64,000 bases of DNA from NCBI GenBank assembly GCA_950022655.1, contig OX465581.1:110777125-110841124 (forward strand). Reading direction: 5' to 3'. Shown here in pieces: positions 22,817-33,399 of this stretch. Source of the DNA: Alentia gelatinosa. Its lineage: Eukaryota; Annelida; Polychaeta; Phyllodocida; Polynoidae. The translations under genes and the position numbers were made by a program. The notes beneath the pieces were generated by a model. The model had not been told where the DNA came from. It did not search any database and worked only from the letters and a program-made list of their open reading frames with translations. Positions within the stretch are counted from its first letter, which is position 1. Every line of letters starts with the position of its first letter.

Positions 22817-24052
22817 TTAACAGCGGGTAGTCTGTAGATCGACCCACAGCTGTCTCAAACTCTCTGGTGTCATTCGTGTCCCTGTAATCACTCTGTTCTT
22901 CTGAATGTCACACACTTTAGGAGGTGGAGTCTCCCAGTAGGCAAAGCCCTTTCGGCAAACGTGTTTTACACCAATCACCTTTCCTAAGATCCCAGTGATA
23001 TAAACATCATCTATGTCTATCCGTTGGATGTCAAACGATGTCGCATATAGTTCCTCTATAATATCAACACTAATAATATAACATGACCCAGAATCGTATG
23101 GTGGATAGAAAGTTAGAGGAAACAAACTCCTAGAGATTTCCCACTTTCCTTGTCTTTCCGCTCTGGAATTATTATTTAGAGGACCAAGTATACTTCGCTT
23201 CAAGTCGGTCTTCTGAATTATTTCAAATAGATAAGGAAAATTGATGACCATATCATCGTCGCTCTTTACTAAAAATTTGATTTGTGAACAATGCTCAATC
23301 ACCCACTTCAATCCCAGAAGAGATTTAAGAGTCATATTCTTATAATTTTCCTCAAAGTCCCCCAGGATCACGTCTCCAAAGGTAAGGGCTTCCTTGGCGA
23401 CGACAGCATTCTCAATGGGGTCTGGGTGAGTCCCAAAGACAAAGACTACTTTCACCTGAGCACTAATGGTGGCGTGAGGCCACTTGTCATACCCCTGCAC
23501 GGCGCCACCCCAAGTGCCGCGGATGGCTTCCCGCCGGTCCGTGTGGTTATGCAGTGAGTGCACCAAAACGACAAATGTCGTCTGCTTTGTGCAAATATTT
23601 GCCCCGTCTATTACCAGCCGGTGTTCGTATGGATTGATGCTGGGGAAGCGAGTGTACACGGACCACTCATCCGTCTTGATTTCCTCACACACCTGTTGAA
23701 CGAGCGACGGGGTTGTTTCTGTTTGTGACGTCATATTAGCACAGAATCCGGAACGCTCGAGGTGGTCCCGCAGACGATGCGCGTCCGAGAAGAAGCCATC
23801 GTCACCGTCCTCTATCCTGTCGTAAACGTAGGTATATATCCCATAATTCTCCAGCATCCGGTTGATACCGATGACGAACACAACGACGCACGTCAACAAG
23901 CCACAGAGCAGCCAGAAAATGACGCTGATCTCGAAGAGTTTGGTAAGACTGCAAGTTTTCTGTCTGTCGCTGGCATAGTGCGTTGGCAGTTTCTCATATT
24001 GGATGTGTTTGATGGATCGACGTAATGCCCGCGGTCCTATCTGAAAAGACAT
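22817..24052 (-). CDS. Beta-1,3-galactosyltransferase-like GT31 enzyme (gene 1)
   Basis: A 411-residue type II membrane protein in one exon. It has a short cytosolic N-terminus, one signal-anchor helix (about 43-65), a lumenal stem and a GT31 catalytic domain. Family landmarks are RREAIRGTW (173-181), YKNMTLKSLLGLKW (237-250), the metal-binding DDD (265-267), YPPYDSGSCYIIS (316-328) and DDVYITG (348-354). N-x-S/T sites lie at 106, 239 and 294. The family transfers galactose, GlcNAc or GalNAc in beta-1,3 linkage from UDP-sugars in the Golgi; donor and acceptor cannot be read from sequence. The start is uncertain: ATGTCTTTTCAG directly before ATAGGACC looks like a splice acceptor, so the true N-terminus may come from an upstream exon. 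A close paralogue follows at 26537-27745 on the same strand. Confidence 0.9.
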   Translation of the reverse strand: MSFQIGPRALRRSIKHIQYEKLPTHYASDRQKTCSLTKLFEISVIFWLLCGLLTCVVVFVIGINRMLENYGIYTYVYDRIEDGDDGFFSDAHRLRDHLERSGFCANMTSQTETTPSLVQQVCEEIKTDEWSVYTRFPSINPYEHRLVIDGANICTKQTTFVVLVHSLHNHTDRREAIRGTWGGAVQGYDKWPHATISAQVKVVFVFGTHPDPIENAVVAKEALTFGDVILGDFEENYKNMTLKSLLGLKWVIEHCSQIKFLVKSDDDMVINFPYLFEIIQKTDLKRSILGPLNNNSRAERQGKWEISRSLFPLTFYPPYDSGSCYIISVDIIEELYATSFDIQRIDIDDVYITGILGKVIGVKHVCRKGFAYWETPPPKVCDIQKNRVITGTRMTPESLRQLWVDLQTTRC

Positions 24053-24177
24053 AGATCTTGAAATACTGGTGCTATATGTGGAGTAACCTCTAGAAACTCA
24101 AATTACCAAACCGTTATTTTTGCAATAGAAATTTTAGAACACAAAAATATAAATGTCTTAGAAAGAAGAGTCACATT

Positions 24178-24293
24178 GGTAAAACTGCAGATCCGTGCCC
24201 TTTAGCTTATAAGCCTTTCCCGGCCCGATACGAGACCGCAAAGTGACATTTTCTATGCTTACACGCTAGAGACCACGGATCTGCAGTTTTACC
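24178..24293. mobile_element. Small MITE with perfect 20-bp TIRs
   Basis: GGTAAAACTGCAGATCCGTG at 24178-24197 is repeated in perfect inverse at 24274-24293. The element is 116 bases long and non-coding. It lies about 125 bases upstream of galactosyltransferase gene 1, so it may fall in that gene's promoter or 5' intron. Confidence 0.65.
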
Positions 24294-24394
24294 GACCCCC
24301 TACCATACAGGCTTTTGTATTGCTGTGTATCGATAGCCTTATCGCAGAAACCTGACCAACTGCCCCGATACTTGCTACGATTTCGCTGCGATTT

Positions 24395-24915
24395 TGATTT
24401 TGTATCGGGAGGTCAAAATCAGCGTGTATCGATGTGTATCGGGTGGACACCCGCTAAAGATAAATGTCTCAAATCGACCATTTCGTTCTTTAACTAGGAA
24501 ATGAGTTTCTAATGTTTGAAATATTTTATATTGTTTTGTACTTACAGGTAAAAATATCAATTATAGATCTAGATGGTTTTCAACAAGTATAACTCAACAA
24601 CTTCCCCAAATTGGTTCTGTTGTTTGGCTTTATTAGAACAATATATACCACGTCTCGACTGTTAGTAGCCTCTATCAGTTATAATTAAACACTACATGTA
24701 TTTCCGAAATTATAAAGGCTTATACATATGATAACTCAAGCCATATGGTTGATTATGCTGGTTGCGTTGTGAGCTATATCGGGGTGTATTGGGACCATGG
24801 TATCTTTTTCTTGCACCCTCCCAAGATATGCTACAATATGGACCTCCCGATAGGCTACAATTTTGTCATTTTGTATCGGTGTGTATCGGTGGTGTATCGG
24901 TGTGTATCGGCGTTG
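24395..24915. repeat. Reiterated GTGTATCGG words
   Basis: The word GTGTATCGG, or close variants, occurs at about 24421-24445 and again as a compact run at 24868-24912. It looks like a degenerate minisatellite seed, with no gene. Confidence 0.45.
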
Positions 24916-25263
24916 GTGGATGCCCTGTCTAAAGGCCGTCGCTCTGTTAAAAAACAGTCAGTCTAGTTTCATTGCTATGCTAATTCAATGCAATTCAGAA
25001 CGGTGGGTGTGAACGTAAGGCTGTGGTTTCCCACAAGATATAGGGCTGTTGGGACGAACAATAGAGTATCTTGACAATGAGTCTCAGCTGTCTAAACTCT
25101 AGAGTCGATAATTGTTTTCTTTTTAAGGAAGATAAGCATATTGTGACCAGGCCTAGATACCAATATATCTCTGCCACTCGTATGCAATATTTTTGTGTTG
25201 TCTTAACCAAAGCTGAAGTATTATGGACGCGATGATTTTTTTCCATTAACAGGAATAAGACAG

Positions 25264-25334
25264 TGTCTCAAACACAGTGTCTCTTACGCGGGGTGTTCCC
25301 TTAAGTGGGGTGTCCTAGAAGCGTGGTTTTACTG
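25264..25334. repeat. CAGTAGAAC-family fragment
   Basis: Contains CTTACGCGGGGTGT and the terminal GGTTTTACTG of the family. The left end is missing. Confidence 0.5.
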
Positions 25335-25807
25335 TCCATAACCCACCAAGTTCGAGCTCAAATACAATAGAATACGATGCAACCATCGTACTTTTCTGGA
25401 GATAATCTGAATATGTATTGTACCTGTTTTACGCGCATACATGCAGTCCTCCAAGGCTAATATGATAATTATATTGCTTTGAAGTTGTTTGGCCGAACGC
25501 CTTCTGTAACCAAACAGATAAAGCGCACCTTAAAGATCCATAAACCTGCCGCTCGGCCAAACACTGTCTAGCCTACGTTCATGGCTATGCATTTTAATGT
25601 ACTCACACTTAGACTGCAAATAGCAGGTGTGAAGAAAACGCTGTTATCTTTTATGCAAGATATGCCTTTAGGGACAACCCGGTGTACAGTATTTTCTACT
25701 AGATAGTAGTAGATCAGTAGGTCTCCCAAATAAGATAAAGAATCGTTTAATCTCTATCTACATGTACATGTATATGAGGTTGAGATTGCGTCTCTGTCAG
25801 CCTTAAA

Positions 25808-26025
25808 CCGGGGACACACCAGGCGAGTGAAGGCAGCGATCTCTGGAATCGCCTGCACAAATTGGCGTTTATGTCGATATTATTTCATAGAAATATCTCT
25901 TACCTATAATTTAGCACCTTGGAAGCTATGATCAGGTGAAACATGAAAGAATAGCTCACATATATAGGCCATTTTTTGTTGGCGGTTATGGAACTCGCTG
26001 CTTTTCTCGCTTGGTGTGTCTCCGG
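25808..26025. mobile_element. MITE with GGGGACACACCA-type TIRs, 218 bp
   Basis: The left terminus CCGGGGACACACCAGGCGAG is mirrored at the right by CTCGCTTGGTGTGTCTCCGG (inverse: CCGGAGACACACCAAGCGAG), and the similarity extends about 30 bases inward to GCAGCGA. It is non-coding and lies between the two galactosyltransferase genes. Confidence 0.65.
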
Positions 26026-26189
26026 CTTTATCTAAGTTCAAACAAATACATTCAAAGTCTACACATGCTCATATCTGAACGACTACAAGGTTGGTCTGAC
26101 TGTTGCAATCACAAAATCAGGCTCCTAAGTTCTCTTTGTCTCTAAGTGTCTATATTCTGTGTGTCGTCCATTCTTTTAGTGTGCACATG

Positions 26190-26345
26190 GGTGAGATAAA
26201 TACAAAAAACAACTTATTTTGGTCAAAGTCATTATTCTCTAAATTGTTTAAACACGTCACGATATTAACTCAGCTATCGCCTCGTCCATATCACTCCGTA
26301 TCAATCTCGTGGAGAACGACGACTTTGACCAAGACTTGTTGGGTT
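26190..26345. repeat. GGTGAGATAAA-type repeat, copy 1
   Basis: It shares the order GGTGAGATAAATAC / AACAACTT / CGTCCATATCACTCC / GAGAACGA with the inverse of the segment at 27977-28146, so galactosyltransferase gene 2 lies between two inverted copies. A third related copy is near 33163-33260. Ends are approximate. Confidence 0.5.
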
Positions 26346-26477
26346 ATTTTTAGTATGGGACAATAGTTGGACACAAAGCACTGAATCTCCCTTTCCATTA
26401 CAAGACTCTCACAGAAACATTAATCAGCAGTATGTCATTATGTAGACGAAGACAATGCAATACATATATTTTGTCAT

Positions 26478-26483
26478 TTTATT
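26478..26483 (-). terminator. Polyadenylation signal of galactosyltransferase gene 2
   Basis: AATAAA on the minus strand, 54 bases past the stop at 26537. Other A/T-rich hexamers nearby could also serve. Confidence 0.4.
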
Positions 26484-26536
26484 TCATAATTAAAAACAAA
26501 CAAATAAATAACGATTCTGAAATAAATAATCTTCCA

Positions 26537-27745
26537 TCATGGCGTGGTAGGAACGGAACAAATGGGATTCTCATGGAGCTCTGTCCACACTTTCCTTAGA
26601 TATTGTGATATCATTTTTGTTCCAGTAATAATCTTATTTTGAACGAGATCGCAGGCCTTAGGTTTGGCACTCGACCAGTAGGCAAAACCGGGTCTTACAA
26701 CATGCCTAGCCCCGATGATTTTACCGACAATCCCGGTAATGTAAACATCATCGATAAATATCCATGGTATATATTCTGCTGCCTCGTATATCTCCTTAAT
26801 TATATCACCGCTAATTACGTAACATGCTCCGGACTCGTATGGAGGGTAGTAGTAAAACGGGAAGTCCTGTTTGGGTATCATCCACTTCCCTACCCGTAGC
26901 ACCCGGGACCCGACGTTGATTGGTCCCATAATAGCACGCGTCATATCAGCACCACGTATAATGTCCAGCAAATGCGGAAAGTTAATAATCATATCATCAT
27001 CAGACTTAATGAGGACTTTCACTTTGGGGCAATACTCCAGAACCCACTTCAATCCAAGGAGTGATTTGAGCGTCATATTCTTATAGTCATCAATGAAGTC
27101 GCCCATGATGATATCCTTGTGTCTCTGTGCTTCCTTGTACACTTTGATGTTCCAGGAGTCATTGCGGTGGTACCCGAGTACAAAGGCAACACTGACGCTG
27201 TCCTTGATCACCTTGTCATGCCCAGGCCACGATTTGGACTGCACCGCCTTGCCCCAGGTATCCCTAATCCCACGGCGACGCTCCTCGTAAGTGTGTAAGG
27301 AATGGATGAGCACCACTATGTTTGTGTCCGGTTGACAGACTCCTTTACCTTTCAGTAGGAACTTATGCTGGAAGGCGTTGACCTTCCAGTGGCGTCGTCT
27401 GTAGAAGCGCCTCTCGTCCTGGCGGAGGTCCCGGCACAGTCGGCGCACTGTCTCATTGAAGCTGAGAGGGTCGTGCGACTCGTCCACACGGTCGCAGAGT
27501 CCCGACTTTTCTGCATACTGACGGGTGAGTCCCAATGTGAAGTGTTTATTGCTGCTCTCAGAATACAGGGACTCATTGGAGAGCAGGACTAACAGCAGGA
27601 CGAAGGACAACAAGAAGGTGAGGAGGAGAAGAGTGCGGAGTGCCCTGACCGCCCAGGCCGGACAGAGCGGCATGGTGGGCCGGGCCGAGTGGGCCGGACG
27701 CGGGGCCACCACGGTGTAACGGTAAAACGTCGGTGTGGTTTGCAT
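26537..27745 (-). CDS. Beta-1,3-galactosyltransferase-like GT31 enzyme (gene 2)
   Basis: A 402-residue type II membrane protein in one coding exon. The signal anchor is at about 36-56 (Leu-rich), followed by the stem and then the GT31 domain with RRRGIRDTW (156-164), YKNMTLKSLLGLKW (221-234), DDD (249-251), YPPYESGACYVIS (300-312) and DDVYITG (332-338). N-x-S/T sites include N57, N97, N195 and N223. It shares long identical blocks and the same intronless coding layout with gene 1, which indicates a local duplication, although the N-terminal halves have diverged. The ATG at 27745 is chosen because the anchor follows directly and a plausible acceptor (CATTTCAG) lies 79 bases upstream. It is expected to be Golgi-resident and to transfer a sugar in beta-1,3 linkage. 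Substrate is unknown. Confidence 0.92.
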   Translation of the reverse strand: MQTTPTFYRYTVVAPRPAHSARPTMPLCPAWAVRALRTLLLLTFLLSFVLLLVLLSNESLYSESSNKHFTLGLTRQYAEKSGLCDRVDESHDPLSFNETVRRLCRDLRQDERRFYRRRHWKVNAFQHKFLLKGKGVCQPDTNIVVLIHSLHTYEERRRGIRDTWGKAVQSKSWPGHDKVIKDSVSVAFVLGYHRNDSWNIKVYKEAQRHKDIIMGDFIDDYKNMTLKSLLGLKWVLEYCPKVKVLIKSDDDMIINFPHLLDIIRGADMTRAIMGPINVGSRVLRVGKWMIPKQDFPFYYYPPYESGACYVISGDIIKEIYEAAEYIPWIFIDDVYITGIVGKIIGARHVVRPGFAYWSSAKPKACDLVQNKIITGTKMISQYLRKVWTELHENPICSVPTTP

Positions 27746-27823
27746 GGTCAGGCCGTGTCATCATCTAAGTTGGCTCAAGTCGCTCAGGTTTTTCAGTATC
27801 CGACATGTGATGATGTGTCTCAT
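27746..27823 (-). promoter_or_regulatory. 5' untranslated leader of gene 2 with upstream ATGs
   Basis: Downstream of the acceptor CATTTCAG (exon start 27823) the leader opens with an ATG frame of about 20 codons that ends before the main start. Two further ATGs at about 27764-27759 open a different frame that overlaps the coding region. Upstream ATGs of this kind commonly reduce initiation at the main start. That consequence is inferred. Confidence 0.4.
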
Positions 27824-27976
27824 CTGAAATGAAGCAAACATGCACAATCTTTTAATGGGTAGCAAGTGTGTAGAGCATAGTGTACTCTGCTTTTCATAAA
27901 ATATATATATATATATCCCTCCCCACCCACGATACACTCAGCTCAGCACTTGTAAGTGCATGTGATGGTTGAGGGA

Positions 27977-28146
27977 CTAAAGCAGAAAGCAACAAGTTTG
28001 GGTAAAAGTCGTTGTTCTCCACAAGTTTGATGGAGAGTGATATGGACGAGGCAACAGCCAAGAGAATATCACGCAGCGTTCAAATGAGTTGGAGAACGAG
28101 GGCTCTGACCAAAACGAGTTGCTTTCTGTATTCATCTCACCCCTGT
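27977..28146. repeat. GGTGAGAT-type repeat, copy 2 (inverted)
   Basis: An inverted partner of 26190-26345. It is itself roughly palindromic, with AAAGCAACAAGTT at one end and AACGAGTTGCTTT at the other, and is non-coding. Confidence 0.5.
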
Positions 28147-28149
28147 ACA

Positions 28150-29340
28150 CACTAAAAGAACGGACGCTATACACTGGATATTTGACTTCATATACCATGG
28201 GAAACGGACTACAATACTCATAGGGGCACGGAGAACTTGTTAGTTCTTAATGTTAAGCCTATGGGACAAAAATAGCAGGGGTGAGATAAAGGCTTTATCC
28301 TTATCGTTCCTGCATATTCCGTCATCTTTGTGCATGGCATATAACCAAAGGGGACATAACAAACTCAAGACAAGTGAAATTATGTGACTAAGTGCTACAT
28401 CCTTTATATAAATATCCGGAAATACTTTAAGAATATCAGGAAATATTTATTTTATGAAGTTTATATAGCTTATATCTTAATATGTGTGGGGATTGCTACA
28501 TTTAGGAAGCTTTACACTGGCCTTTTGTTCTCTTTTTTTTTATAATCTTTATATCATGTCATGCCCTGTAAGTTTGCCAATACAATAGATCCCGCACCCG
28601 TATACGCAAAAGCAAATATTGAAGGTATTAAAGCGTACAGCTGGGCCGCGCGCTTGCAGGCACGTGGGAGGAGGCGGTCCTGCTTGGCTGACTCTGAGCC
28701 CGCTAGTGGTCACGTGGTGATCACGCTTCACTGGACGCACCCCCAAGTGTCTCTTTTAATAGGCATTTTTCCACTGGCTGGTGTCGCACGTTATCTGCTT
28801 AGCTACGAGATCTTTGAAGCCAAACATAGCCCTGGCAACATATACTTTAGCATTGCATACACTGAGTGTATAAGCGTAATACGTTTATAATACCCATGCA
28901 CATTATTTCTATAGAGACAACAGTGATTGCATTGTATTCTATGGTATTCCAGCTCCAGTTTGATGTGTCATACATGCTTATCACCTCAGTGATACTTTAG
29001 ATATACCTCAGATAACACAGGGACACCAAAACTGCATACACACTAACACATTGGCAGACCTAGCTATAATATGCTTATCTTTTTTTAAGTTAAAACCAAG
29101 ATAATTATCAACTATAAAGTTCAGTCAGCTCAGACTCGTTGATGCAATACCCTAGTTTGCTCTAGCAATTTAAACTGTCGAAAAACAACACTTCTGTAAT
29201 CACACCCACTGTTCACACTTTAGGTGTGATTGCTGTGTGGCTCTATGGGTATGTGGCTGGCCTCAGTCGTGTTTGTCCGAGCGGCCGCGTAACTAGACAG
29301 TGGGCCGTTAGGCGGCGCTGAACGGCAACACCTGTATAAT
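28150..29340. other. Intergenic, no gene supported
   Basis: Includes a locally GC-rich patch (about 28640-28745) with two CACGTG E-boxes that could belong to the promoter of galactosyltransferase gene 2. No exon or RNA gene can be supported, and the plus-strand frame at 28561-28890 has no recognisable domain. Confidence 0.4.
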
Positions 29341-29341
29341 A

Positions 29342-29701
29342 CAGTAAAACACCTCATAAGGGGGAACTCTCCTTTCTAAGCAAAGTGTCCTCCTCAGCGG
29401 GGTGACCTCTTAAGCTGGGTGCTCCCTTAAGTAGGGGTAGGTTTGTCGATGGTTATATAGTAAAGTATACTAATATAAATGAAGGGGACATTGGTTATGA
29501 TATAAAAGATTGATCAAATAACCAATTCTAAGCAAATGCATGGATAAGGGGTTAAGAAGCATTCTGTACCAAAATAAATGTCGCCTTAAGCGGTGTGTCC
29601 GCTGATGAACGAGGAAGTTTCTGTTCCGAGCGAAGTGACCCCTTAAGCAGGGTTTTACTGTGTATAGTAGAACCCCGCCTGACGGACACCCCGCATAAGC
29701 G
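29342..29701. mobile_element. CAGTAGAAC-family element, copy 4, plus an adjoining left end
   Basis: It runs from CAGTAAAACACCTC (29342) to GGGTTTTACTG (29660), with CCTTAAG words in place of the usual CTTACG. A second left end (AGTAGAACCCCGCCTGACGG, about 29667) follows at once and breaks off at the tandem duplication starting 29702. Confidence 0.55.
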
Positions 29702-29953
29702 AACACCTCTCCAGAAATACAGATACATGTAGATAAAATAAAGACAAAGGATACGATTTATAGGATACTTAATTGTAGGTATTTCGTCAAAAAGACTATC
29801 ACGGTCTATTTACCATTGGGAGGGGCAACACCTCTCCAGAAATACAGATACATGTAGATAAAATAAAGATAAAGGATACGATTTATAGGATACTTAATTG
29901 TAGGTATTTCGTCAAAAAGACTATCACGGTCTATTTACCATTGGGAGGGGCAA
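29702..29953. repeat. Near-perfect 125-bp tandem duplication
   Basis: AACACCTCTCCAGAAATACA starts at 29702 and again at 29827. The units appear identical apart from one or two bases (AAGACAAAGG against AAGATAAAGG). The near identity indicates a recent event. The first copy joins directly to a truncated CAGTAGAAC end. Confidence 0.9.
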
Positions 29954-30477
29954 CAGCTAAATCATATATAGAACGAGACTGCGTATTTAACACCACCCAG
30001 TGTGTAAAAATCCAACGAGTATGTATACTAGTTGATCTCTGCCAATGTTCGTGTCTAATATTGGCAGAGTACTATGAACTCTTCATTTACCAGTGAAAGT
30101 GACATGAGGGAAGTCAAATTAAAAATATTCTACTCAATACTCCAATTAGACCAGATGGTATTGCAATTCAATAAAGTTTTGAATGGTGAATGACCCCACA
30201 TAAGGTCAATACTCCCCGCATTAGTGCCTATAGAGGCCCCGGATATTGTACTAACAACTTAACTTATTGACCTGTATATTTATATATATGTATGTATGTA
30301 TTGTACAATATACTTGTATGTGGGTCATAACACATGCTGTCAGTTCCATTCATTTGCCGGGTATCTTTGTGTAACCGCCGGTATGTGACTTTTGATACGG
30401 ATACGATATAAGGACATATGTCTAGATATTTAATCAGATAGAACTAATGGGATTGTATAGAAGAAATCTATGAACGT

Positions 30478-30730
30478 TTAGGGTCAGAGCTCGTGTCCTA
30501 TCAGTTTCAATTGGGTAGTAATTCACAAGGCAAAGCCGCATGAATTACGTCGCGATTCAAACGAGATGGGATCGAACTTTGACCCTAAACTTGAATGGGT
30601 TTCTGAATTTATCTCACCCTTCACATTGACTAATGGGCTAACATTTGTGACATAAACCCATACTCAATGGGCGTTGGATACGAGTTGCAATGATAAGTCT
30701 ATGGGGAAAAATACCAGGAGTGTGATGATG
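30478..30730. repeat. GTCAGAGCTCGT / ATACCAGG dispersed repeat, copy 1
   Basis: It shares ordered blocks with 50139-50404: GTCAGAGCTCGT, GGCAAAGCC, GGTTTCTGAATTT, CCCTTCACATTGACTA, TACTCAATGGG, AAAATACCAGG. Its left half folds on itself (TCACAAGGCAAAGCC region). No ORF. Confidence 0.55.
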
Positions 30731-31147
30731 GTATAGGTGACAGGGCACCTCCCGTTGTGGCATTGGCAAAGAAAACCAACAGGTAGCTGAAGGAGTGCCA
30801 GCAGCAGTCATGCGAATAATCAATATCGTCCACAGAGATTTAAAGAGGCTAACTCCATTAACACTGTATGGGTTATAGTCGGACTTCATTTTCAGAAATT
30901 ACATGAAATCACGGAAGCCATATTGTGACGTAAGTTATTGTATTGGAAAATTATAATGTTTTCCTTACGGTTGTTAATGGGCTACATAATCTTGGGATTA
31001 GCGTTCTTCTCTTGCGCAGCTTTCATCTTTACCAACACAGTGAGACGAGATAGGATTTTTTTTACGTTAGGATATTCCTTCCTATAGGTATATATATGAT
31101 TCATAAACAGGTGGATATGGATGTGTCTAGTAAAGATAGTCTCGATA

Positions 31148-31148
<1 letters not shown>

Positions 31149-31217
<69 letters not shown>
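31149..31217. repeat. (TA)n microsatellite
   Basis: About 69 bases of nearly pure TA repeat. The minus-strand frames with runs of Tyr-Ile here are artefacts of the repeat. Confidence 0.97.
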
Positions 31218-31220
<3 letters not shown>

Positions 31221-31656
31221 TAATACATGTAAACAGAGGGTACATATTAAAGTCTTATCATGAGGTGTATATATATATACATCACACAAATAATGTACTA
31301 ATAGTTGGTCACATTTTCATCATGAGAAACCCTTCTCCCATCCCATTGTCTTTTAGGTCCTCCGTGTCTAGACTTGTAAGTGACATAACGGTTTGAACTC
31401 CCGTCTCTGCCGAATTCGCCTTTATAATGTACATACAAGACATGCCCTTTCCCGAGAGTCCCTTAACACAACAGGTGAAGTGGGTATTGGCACATACATG
31501 TACATATGTTATCCAGGACGCGGAAGTATGTTGTTGCATATGGAGCCCAAACTCAGTCAATTCAACTATAATGGTAGGCTACCCACTATAACACTATAAC
31601 ATTCCTATATATACACATGGCATGGAAATAAGTAGACAGAGCTTGGACTTACGGTG

Positions 31657-31990
31657 CTGCTGGTGCTCTGTGAAGGTGGTGTTCTGTCTCCCGTTCTCTG
31701 TACAGGTGAGTCGACCCAGGCGCCGCGTTGTTGTCGTCCACGACGTCATCTGTGTGCACACACGCTGTGTGTAAAGATTTATGCCTTAGTAGGTAACGGA
31801 CACGGGATCCATTAAAAGGCGCTGGCGTTACTTCGAAACACACAACTGGGACGGACCGATGCTCTAGATGTTCCATATACTGATTTTTATCATGCGCCAT
31901 GAGCATCGTCACACATGAGTGGACCTTGGTAATTCGTGCCGCTGATGGCGACACTGCAGGGACTTTGACCCTCGGATCACGTGGTGGTAT
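31657..31990 (-). other. Candidate minus-strand exon, unrecognised
   Basis: A minus-strand frame of about 100 codons ends at a strong donor (GCACC|GTAAGT at 31656), in a patch richer in GC than its surroundings and with a CACGTG box at about 31977. The translated sequence (MSPSAARITKVHSCVTM...) has no recognised domain. It could be a leader exon of galactosyltransferase gene 2, about 4 kb downstream, or chance. Confidence 0.2.
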
Positions 31991-32211
31991 ACAGGCAGAC
32001 TGACTAGATTATCAACAGGCGGGCGGGTTGAGTGTCCTGCAGTAGGAGTTACGGCCAGTTGATCCTATTTCTGCCCGGAGCGGGGGACTGGATATGACTA
32101 ACCACGAAGCACGTACAACTGAGATAAGCTTATAAGTCCAAAGGCCGATGAGATATAAAAAAATTTGCTAATAATATGAGGGATATAGGCATCCTCATGT
32201 GAGGGCGGCCA

Positions 32212-32231
32212 TCTCCCCCCCCCCCCCCCCA
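32212..32231. repeat. Poly-C tract
   Basis: A homopolymer run of about 18-20 C. Similar G or C runs occur at about 1966, 21140, 46280, 56327 and 59298. Confidence 0.9.
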
Positions 32232-32342
32232 CCCGACGCCGAACGCTTAGAGTCCCGTGTGTTTTTCCCCCACGATTATCACTCCTTATGTCAATAATAA
32301 AGTGATGGACAGAGGATGGTGTTAGTATTTTTGAAAATGGGG

Positions 32343-32550
32343 AATCCAATACTCGTTTATCTCTAAGAAAGATAATAAAAGCAAAAGGCCAACTACTGAA
32401 AAATACAGAAAGTTTCCACTTTTTATTGGTGAAAAGATTTGGAACAAGTTAACTTGGAAACACAAAATTTGCCCAGAGGAAATACCTTTAAAGCTAGAAT
32501 GAAAGAAGCATTGATTAGAATAGATATGAAGTTGTTTCGATAAGAAAGAT
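32343..32550 (+). pseudogene. Possible LINE ORF2 tail relic
   Basis: A plus-strand frame reads KRPTTEKYRKFPLFIGEKIWNKL, and a shifted frame continues with a Lys/Arg-rich helix (LKARMKEALIRIDMKLFR). A W-N-x-L box preceded by a short beta segment resembles the ends of many non-LTR reverse transcriptase ORFs. At least one frameshift is needed and no catalytic motif is present, so the call is weak. Confidence 0.25.
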
Positions 32551-33339
32551 CATAAGATCTCTCTAAATTTGGAAGTATTGGATTGTGTGTTTTAAAACAA
32601 AAATTCTATATAGAGGAAGTAAGGATATACCAACAGAGATCTATTACATGTACAATGTACCAGTGTCTAGAATTTATGTTATTCATATGTTTCTAGAAGA
32701 ATGGCATATATGTTGTGGTGTGTTTTGTATTTTTGTACTTATGCCTGTGCTTAATCTTATCCTGTGGCTTACTCACTTTATTCTTTCTGACTATTATATG
32801 GAAGAACGCTATCAAGCGAATATGATACGTCTATTGTATTACTTGTGATTGGATTAAAAAAAAATATATATATATACATAAATCATCGAAGACTGTTTTC
32901 CCCCGACTGGTGGGTTAACGGGTCATACTGGCCCCATACTCTCCTGGCAGATCCCTCATGCCGAGTGGCTTACAAGCATGGCGAAGCATCTGCTGGGAGG
33001 CAGGAACTAACATTGAAACCGCCTAACGGATGGCTGGGAAGCAGTGTCCGCTCTGCGCCTTATACGGCAATTTTAGCAGATCTCTTTCTCCACCCCCCCA
33101 CTCAGAAAATGAGAAAGAGGAGTGTTCAATCAGTGTCCCTGTTTGCCATCGAGTTTGGAGTGCGCAGTAATATGAACGATGCGATAGCCGAGTGAGTATT
33201 CCAAAGCGTCCCAAATGAGATGGGGACTCAGACCAAACACAAATATGTTTCTGGTTTTATCGTAGCCTGGACATGTTTATCTGATTATCGCTAATTGAGT
33301 AGGCCTAGGAGTTCCCGTGCTCGCAAGCCTGCTGAGTAC

Positions 33340-33372
33340 GAGTTCCTAACGAGTTCCTAACGAGTTCCTAAC
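33340..33372. repeat. 11-bp unit repeated three times
   Basis: GAGTTCCTAAC occurs three times in tandem, directly before TTAAGCCTA, a word of the ATACCAGG repeat family. Confidence 0.9.
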
Positions 33373-33399
33373 GTTAAGCCTACGGATATTTATACCAAC

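Noticed and set aside
23291..27719. Plus-strand frames across the galactosyltransferase genes
   Set aside because: Shadows of the minus-strand coding exons, which carry clear GT31 motifs.
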